NCBI GenBank assembly: GCA_023419655.1
Contig: JAEZXP010000041.1
Span: 1-10,714 of the forward strand
Direction: 5' to 3'
From: Bacillota bacterium
Lineage (GTDB): Bacteria > Bacillota > Clostridia > Lachnospirales > Lachnospiraceae
DNA length: 10,714 bases
The notes under the pieces were generated by a model. The model was given only the letters and a program-made list of their open reading frames with translations, had not been told where the DNA came from and searched no databases. Shown one piece after another: positions 7,051 through 10,714 of the stretch; within the stretch, counting starts at the first letter, position 1; every line of letters starts with the position of its first letter. A program made the translations under genes and the position numbers.

Positions 7051-8148
7051 ATGATAACGATTAGTTTGTGTATGATTGTAAAGAATGAAGAAGACGTACT
7101 TGAAAGGTGTTTAAATTCTGCTAAGGAGTTAGTGGATGAGATTATTATTGTGGATACCGGCTCTACGGATGGAACGAAAGATATAGCAAAAAAGTTCACC
7201 GATAAAATATATGATTTCAAATGGATTAATGATTTTTCAGCAGCCCGTAATTTTGCCTTTGATAAAGCAACGATGGATTATACCTTTTGGATGGATGCAG
7301 ATGATGTTATTCTTCCGGAAGATCAAATTAAATTTAACAAATTAAAAAATGAGCTGCCATCGGACATTGATGTTGTCATGATGCATTATAATATTGCTTT
7401 TGATGATAAAGGCAGAGTAACTTTTTCATATTATAGAGAACGCCTTTTAAGGAGAAGCCTGAATTTAAAATGGCATGAGCCGGTACATGAATATTTAAAG
7501 CTTTCCGGAAAAATAGTCAATTCAGATGTCTGTATAACCCATGCCAAAATAAAAGAAGAAAAAACGTCAAGAAACTTAGAGATATATAAAGCGCTGCTGG
7601 ACCGGGGAGAAAAGCTCTCACCCAGAGGGACCTATTACTATGCAAGGGAACTTAAAGATAATAAAAAGTATGAAGAAGCAATCCGTTACTTTATAGAATT
7701 CTTGGACTCAAACCGGGGATGGGTAGAGGATAATATTTCAGCCTGTGCAGAATTAGCAAAATGCTATCAAGCTTTAGAGGACTCAAAAAACGCTTTAGGT
7801 GCTATGTTTCGCAGCTTTTCTTATGACACGCCCCGCGGGGAGATTTGCTGCCAGATAGGCTATCATTTTAAAAACAATAACCAATTCCGCCAGGCCGTCT
7901 ATTGGTTTGAAACAGCTCTTTCACTTGAAAAACCAATCGATTCATGGGGATTTTACCAGAAGGATTATTGGGGCTATATTCCCTGCCTTGAATGTGTAGT
8001 ATGCTACGATAAGCTGGGAAATCATATAAAGGCAGAAGAGTACAACGATAAGGCGGCCATTTATAAACCGGATTCTCCTGCTGTTGCTCACAATAAGAAG
8101 TATTTTGAAAGTAAAAGACAATTACTGAAAGAGGCTTTGAAGAAATAA
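7051..8148 (+). CDS. Family 2 glycosyltransferase with C-terminal TPR-like repeats
   Basis: This 365-residue protein is a GT-A fold, family 2 glycosyltransferase that transfers a sugar from a nucleotide-sugar donor. The N-terminal domain shows the family signature: ISLCMIVKNEE (4-14), VDTGSTDGT (34-42), NDFSAARNFAF (60-70), the metal-binding DADD motif (82-85) and WHEPVHEYL (141-149). Residues from about 175 to 345 form roughly four TPR-like helical pairs (for example TYYYARELKDNKKYEEAIRYF and three later units), a protein-binding scaffold. There is no signal peptide or membrane segment, so it acts in the cytoplasm. This domain order occurs in enzymes that glycosylate proteins or peptides, but acceptor and sugar are unknown. 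The ribosome site is weak (TGGA at 7037-7040). A collagen-like gene is the convergent neighbour beyond the intron and is a candidate substrate. Confidence 0.88.
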   Translation: MITISLCMIVKNEEDVLERCLNSAKELVDEIIIVDTGSTDGTKDIAKKFTDKIYDFKWINDFSAARNFAFDKATMDYTFWMDADDVILPEDQIKFNKLKNELPSDIDVVMMHYNIAFDDKGRVTFSYYRERLLRRSLNLKWHEPVHEYLKLSGKIVNSDVCITHAKIKEEKTSRNLEIYKALLDRGEKLSPRGTYYYARELKDNKKYEEAIRYFIEFLDSNRGWVEDNISACAELAKCYQALEDSKNALGAMFRSFSYDTPRGEICCQIGYHFKNNNQFRQAVYWFETALSLEKPIDSWGFYQKDYWGYIPCLECVVCYDKLGNHIKAEEYNDKAAIYKPDSPAVAHNKKYFESKRQLLKEALKK

Positions 8149-8178
8149 TGATATACTGGCGATTCGGAAACTTATTCG

Positions 8179-8230
8179 CGGATATATAAAATGACTTGTC
8201 AATGACAGCGTTATTCTATATATCCGTTTT
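8179..8230 (+). terminator. Intrinsic terminator of the glycosyltransferase gene
   Basis: CGGATATATA (8179-8188) pairs with TATATATCCG (8217-8226). A small inner hairpin (TGTC 8197-8200 with GACA 8204-8207) sits in the loop, and a T-run follows (8227-8231, then ACTTTTT). It lies 30 bases after the stop. It works only for the + strand: in the other direction no T-run follows the stem. Confidence 0.8.
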
Positions 8231-8262
8231 TACTTTTTAGATATTTCCCGAATCGAGTAGGA

Positions 8263-8289
8263 GAAAATTTCTCGGAGTGAGAAATTTTC
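8263..8289 (-). other. Intron domain VI stem
   Basis: On the minus strand, GAAAATTTCTC (8289-8279) and GAGAAATTTTC (8273-8263) form a perfect 11-pair stem with loop ACTCC. It is followed by TCCTACTCGATT, which holds the likely branch-point adenosine and the 3' splice site. The position directly after domain V identifies it as domain VI. The AT-rich stem could be mistaken for a terminator, but no T-run follows. Confidence 0.75.
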
Positions 8290-8299
8290 GACCTCTCAC

Positions 8300-8331
8300 A
8301 CCACCGTGCGTACCGTCCGGTACACGGCGGT
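8300..8331 (-). ncRNA. Group II intron domain V (catalytic core)
   Basis: Read on the minus strand, ACCGCCGTG (8331-8323) pairs with CACGGTGGT (8308-8300) through nine pairs including one G-U. A two-base bulge (CG) and an upper stem TACC/GGTA capped by a GGAC tetraloop follow. The CGC with its G-U wobble in the lower stem is the triad typical of class C introns, where other classes have AGC. This is the most conserved part of the ribozyme and binds the catalytic metals. Confidence 0.88.
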
Positions 8332-8340
8332 TCAATCAAC

Positions 8341-9621
8341 TTAACATTTCGCACACTTTTCAGTGTAATAATCTAACATTGAGACTAGTCCAAATGTGGC
8401 TAGTCTTTTGTTTGTAATAACATAATTCAACGCGCCTCTGCATACATGTGCAATTCTCGCTCCAGTGTATGCTATTGCATATGCATCTTCTTTATACATT
8501 CCCAACTTTATCAAGTTCGTTGCTCTGTTTTGTGGAGTTTTCCAATGCTTCCAAATACACATACGTATGCGATAGCGAATCTTACTGTCCATCTTTGTAC
8601 AGAGAGTTTTCATACTTCCAATCTTAAAATAATTTATCCACCCTCTGATTAGTTCGTTGAGTTTCTTCACTTTATAGGCATTGTCTACTCCCCAACTTCT
8701 GCAAGTGAGTTGTTTCATTCTCACTTTAAACTTTGCTATCGACTTTGCATGTGGTTTTGCCTTATACTGACGTGCTCTGCTGTCTAAATAAAATCCGAAC
8801 CCCAGGTATTTCAAACCGCTTGGTCTGTCCACCTTGCTCTTTGTCATATTCACTTTAAGCCCCAGTTTCTCCTCAATAAACTTCGTGAGATTCCTCATCA
8901 CTCGATTTGCAGACATTTCACTTCCGACCATAACAATACAATCGTCTGCATATCTGACAAAATTCAGTCCTCTTTGTTCCATCTCCTTATCAAGTTCATT
9001 TAACATGATGTTTGCAAGAAGCGGCGAAAGATTTCCACCTTGAGGTGTTCCTACCACCGATTCCCTGTATTCCTCATCTACCATGATTCCACTGACAAGA
9101 AATTTTCTGATGATAGATATAACATCTCCATCTTTAATCGTTCTGCCTATGAGAGTCATTAACTTATCATGGTTTACTGTGTCAAAGAACTTTTCCAAGT
9201 CAATATCGACTATCCAGTCATTTCCATCATTCATCATATCTAATGCTGTTATGATTGCCTGCTGTGCACATCTATTCGGTCTGAATCCATAGCTATGGTC
9301 ATGAAACTCTTCCTCATAGATTGGTGTTAATACCTGCGCAATCGCTTGTTGTACAAATCGGTCTGTTACTGTTGGTACTCCCAGGTTTCTGACTCCGCCA
9401 TCTGGCTTTGGTATCTCCACTCTGCGCACTGGCTGAGGCTTATATTTCCTCGTCCTCAACTGTCCCTTGATGATTTCGCCGTTCTTTTCAAGATGTTCTT
9501 TGAGTTCTGTGTACTTCATATCATCCACTCCCTCTGCACCTTTGTTTCGTACGACTTGCAGATATGCAGTATTGAGATTTTCTTTACTTAATATCTGCTT
9601 CATTAGACTACTTGTGTCCAT
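8341..9621 (-). CDS. ltrA: Group II intron reverse transcriptase/maturase (class C)
   Basis: This multifunctional intron protein helps the intron RNA fold and splice (maturase) and copies it into DNA at new sites (reverse transcriptase). From ATG 9621 it has 426 residues. Reverse transcriptase blocks run in order: RRVEIPKPDGGVRNLGVPTV, the HSYGFRPNRCAQQA block, DIDLEKFFDTVNHDKL, GTPQGGNLSPLLANI, the catalytic FVRYADDCIV motif and GLKYLGFGF. A thumb/domain X region (RGWINYFKIG) follows, and the protein ends in a short cysteine-containing tail. There is no HNH endonuclease domain, which fits class C introns that prime from existing DNA ends. The frame opens at GTG 9657 and also has ATG 9639, but GGAAAGG about nine bases before ATG 9621 and the MDTSSLM start typical of relatives favour 9621. 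All catalytic motifs are intact. Confidence 0.93.
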   Translation of the reverse strand: MDTSSLMKQILSKENLNTAYLQVVRNKGAEGVDDMKYTELKEHLEKNGEIIKGQLRTRKYKPQPVRRVEIPKPDGGVRNLGVPTVTDRFVQQAIAQVLTPIYEEEFHDHSYGFRPNRCAQQAIITALDMMNDGNDWIVDIDLEKFFDTVNHDKLMTLIGRTIKDGDVISIIRKFLVSGIMVDEEYRESVVGTPQGGNLSPLLANIMLNELDKEMEQRGLNFVRYADDCIVMVGSEMSANRVMRNLTKFIEEKLGLKVNMTKSKVDRPSGLKYLGFGFYLDSRARQYKAKPHAKSIAKFKVRMKQLTCRSWGVDNAYKVKKLNELIRGWINYFKIGSMKTLCTKMDSKIRYRIRMCIWKHWKTPQNRATNLIKLGMYKEDAYAIAYTGARIAHVCRGALNYVITNKRLATFGLVSMLDYYTEKCAKC

Positions 9622-9657
9622 GCGTTGTTTCCTTTCCATCTCGCTGGATTTGACCAC

Positions 9658-10106
9658 CTTTTTCCCGATTGGTTACGGCAGGTGTTGTCATTTCTGCAAT
9701 ACGAGACCTACTCCAACTGATTGATTGTTCGCCCCTTTGCTCCATTTCCATTACAGAAACTTCTTCACTACTATGGGCTCGGCTGACTTCTCACAGTTCG
9801 TTGTTTCTCGGCTAATGGAACCGCTGTGAGACCTCCACGCTTAAGGTGCACGCTCTTTCTCCCCATATATCCGCCGCATTTACTCTGCTACTACAAATGT
9901 GGTAGTAATTAGACTTTGTTGTATTTTGCCAACTTATCTCTCGTAGCCTGGCCTTTTATGCGATTTCTGTCCGTCGGACCAGAGATTTGCTTACAGCTTC
10001 CTTCAGATTCCACCTCACGATGGACACCCTTGCTGTTCAGCTATACACTTCCCACTACCTGGGCATGTTGGGGACTTTCACCCCTTAGAGCGCGCCCATG
10101 GCGCGC
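9658..10106 (-). other. Intron RNA domains I-III, non-coding
   Basis: This stretch of about 450 bases has no convincing gene. It holds the 5' structural half of the group II intron on the minus strand. Visible elements are a 17-base terminal hairpin (10106-10090: GCGCGCC, loop ATG, GGCGCGC), the AAGGGGTGAAAGTCCCC hairpin just inside it, further GC-rich paired segments, and a candidate exon-binding sequence AACAAAG at 9920-9914. The short open frames in it are chance readings of structured RNA. Confidence 0.75.
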
Positions 10107-10144
10107 AAACAAAGAATATGGCCAGCCCTTTCGGACTGACCATA
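10107..10144 (-). terminator. Intrinsic terminator of the collagen-like gene; intron target site
   Basis: On the minus strand, TATGGTCAGTCC (10144-10133) and GGGCTGGCCATA (10128-10117) form a 12-pair stem with two G-U pairs and a GAAA tetraloop. The T-rich tail TTCTTTGTTT (10116-10107) follows. The stop codon of the collagen-like gene is 16 bases upstream. The intron begins immediately after the tail, so this hairpin is both the gene's terminator and the recognised 5' exon of the class C intron. Confidence 0.92.
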
Positions 10145-10160
10145 GCTTGTATAAAAGGCA

Positions 10161-10714
10161 TCAGGTAACCTGAATAATAGTCAAGTCAGCCTGAATAGGC
10201 GATGTTCCATAAGTGACCGTTGTTCCGGTGTTGTTGAAAAGACTGAATATCGTTGGTGAACTTACGGACGTAATCAAGGCATTACCATTCAACTGCAGCG
10301 TGGTAACGGGAGAGGGAGAACTAGCTAAAATTGTCCCTGAGCCGCCAGATAGGACCCTTATGCCGAAATTAACAAACGTATTTGCCTCTGCACCATCGGT
10401 GTTGACCCACCAGGAAATATAGTAATTACCTGTCTGCGTGATAAAGAAAGTTCCAGTTCCTGCGTTGTAGGTGATAGCCGAAGAAGGTGCGTTTACAACG
10501 GTATCAAACAAAACGTTGATATTGTTATTAATCGTGCCGCCGCTGCTTCCCTGCAATTGAACCTGCAGGCCGGAAAGCAGGTTGGCGGGAGCCGTACCCG
10601 TGGGGCCGGTAGCGCCGGTAGGTCCCGTAGGGCCAATAAGACCGTCAGCGCCGGTAGGACCGGTAGCACCAGTGGGGCCGGTAGGACCAATAAGACCGTC
10701 AGCACCCGTAGGGC
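10161..10714 (-). CDS. Collagen-like surface/spore protein with BclA-type C-terminal domain, 5' end cut by window
   Basis: The last 184 codons of a collagen-like protein are present; its start lies beyond the right edge. The visible N-terminal part is about 13 Gly-X-Y triplets dominated by GPT, GAT, GAD and GLI (10595-10714), which should form a collagen-type triple helix. After a short PANLLSGLQVQLQG linker comes a C-terminal domain of about 130 residues rich in Thr, Ser, Asn and beta-strand patterns (for example GTGTFFITQTGNYYISWWVN), resembling the trimerising, C1q/TNF-like C-terminal domain of Bacillus BclA and clostridial collagen-like proteins. In spore formers such proteins build the hair-like outer layer. 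The triplet threonines are potential O-glycosylation sites. Base composition is richer in G+C than in neighbouring genes because of the repeats. It ends at a strong terminator into which the intron has inserted. Confidence 0.85.
   Translation of the reverse strand, partial: PTGADGLIGPTGPTGATGPTGADGLIGPTGPTGATGPTGTAPANLLSGLQVQLQGSSGGTINNNINVLFDTVVNAPSSAITYNAGTGTFFITQTGNYYISWWVNTDGAEANTFVNFGIRVLSGGSGTILASSPSPVTTLQLNGNALITSVSSPTIFSLFNNTGTTVTYGTSPIQADLTIIQVT
10596..10703 (-). repeat. Two 54-base tandem repeats encoding an 18-residue collagen unit
   Basis: Copies at 10650-10703 and 10596-10649 both encode GAD-GLI-GPT-GPT-GAT-GPT (reading frame adjusted by one codon). They differ only at synonymous positions, mostly third bases of glycine, proline and threonine codons. 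The sequence before the first copy continues in the same pattern, so the array extends beyond the window. Confidence 0.85.

Larger units (their letters stand above)
8252..10106 (-). mobile_element. Group IIC intron, apparently complete
   Basis: This is a self-splicing retroelement of about 1.86 kb read on the minus strand. Its 5' end is placed at 10106, where GCGCGCC begins a terminal hairpin. The typical early motif AAGGGGTGAAAGTCCCC follows. Domains I-III occupy about 9660-10106, the maturase gene sits in domain IV, domain V is at 8300-8331 and domain VI ends near 8252 with CTCCTACTCGAT. Three class C hallmarks agree: a CGC catalytic triad in domain V, a maturase without an endonuclease domain, and insertion directly behind an intrinsic terminator on the same strand. 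The 3' end is uncertain by one or two bases. No internal stop, deletion or truncation is visible, so it may be active. Coding and RNA parts both look intact. Confidence 0.9.

Noticed and set aside
8160..8255. Inverted repeat CGATTCGG / CCGAATCG flanking the glycosyltransferase terminator
   Set aside because: The right arm spans the intron-exon junction, and about half of it is the conserved intron 3' end, so the match is most likely accidental.
9916..10173. Plus-strand open frames across the intron 5' region and terminator
   Set aside because: They lie on the opposite strand of structured intron RNA, with no ribosome site or recognisable domain.
10213..10422. Plus-strand open frame inside the collagen-like gene
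   Set aside because: The opposite frame shows a clear collagen-like C-terminal domain; this one is its shadow.

Overview
The window looks like chromosomal DNA from an anaerobic, low-to-moderate-GC Firmicute, most likely a Lachnospiraceae/Clostridium cluster XIVa relative. Pointers are the two-subunit class I fumarase, Shine-Dalgarno-rich gene starts, a tRNA-Ser gene without an encoded CCA, a clostridial-type chemoreceptor, a spore-coat-style collagen-like protein and a group IIC intron whose reverse transcriptase resembles those I know from Lachnospiraceae. The assignment is inference; no species can be named from the sequence.

Left part (1-4264, + strand). A short leader with a stem-loop precedes gyrA (DNA gyrase subunit A, complete). 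One base after the gyrA stop begins the alpha subunit of an oxygen-sensitive [4Fe-4S] class I fumarase, followed 18 bases later by its beta subunit, which has to start at TTG. The three genes look like one transcription unit. The last bases of the beta subunit gene carry a near-consensus sigma-A promoter (TTGACA, 17-base spacer, TATACT with an upstream TG) that drives tRNA-Ser(GCT), closed by a strong intrinsic terminator.

Middle part (4265-8235, + strand). Three apparently independent genes follow: a membrane methyl-accepting chemotaxis protein, a Nudix hydrolase with its own terminator, and a family 2 glycosyltransferase with C-terminal TPR-like repeats and its own terminator.

Right part (8250-10714, - strand). 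A complete group IIC intron of about 1.86 kb contains a maturase/reverse transcriptase without an endonuclease domain. It sits exactly behind the intrinsic terminator of a collagen-like protein gene that enters the window from the right edge (C-terminal domain plus Gly-X-Y repeats). Before the intron arrived, the glycosyltransferase and collagen-like genes would have been convergent neighbours with back-to-back terminators. The pairing suggests, without proving, that the glycosyltransferase modifies the Thr-rich collagen-like surface or spore protein.

I do not see a clearly undescribed system. The best leads are the intron at the terminator (with its altered 5' end), the glycosyltransferase/collagen pair, and the tight gyrA-fumarase coupling.
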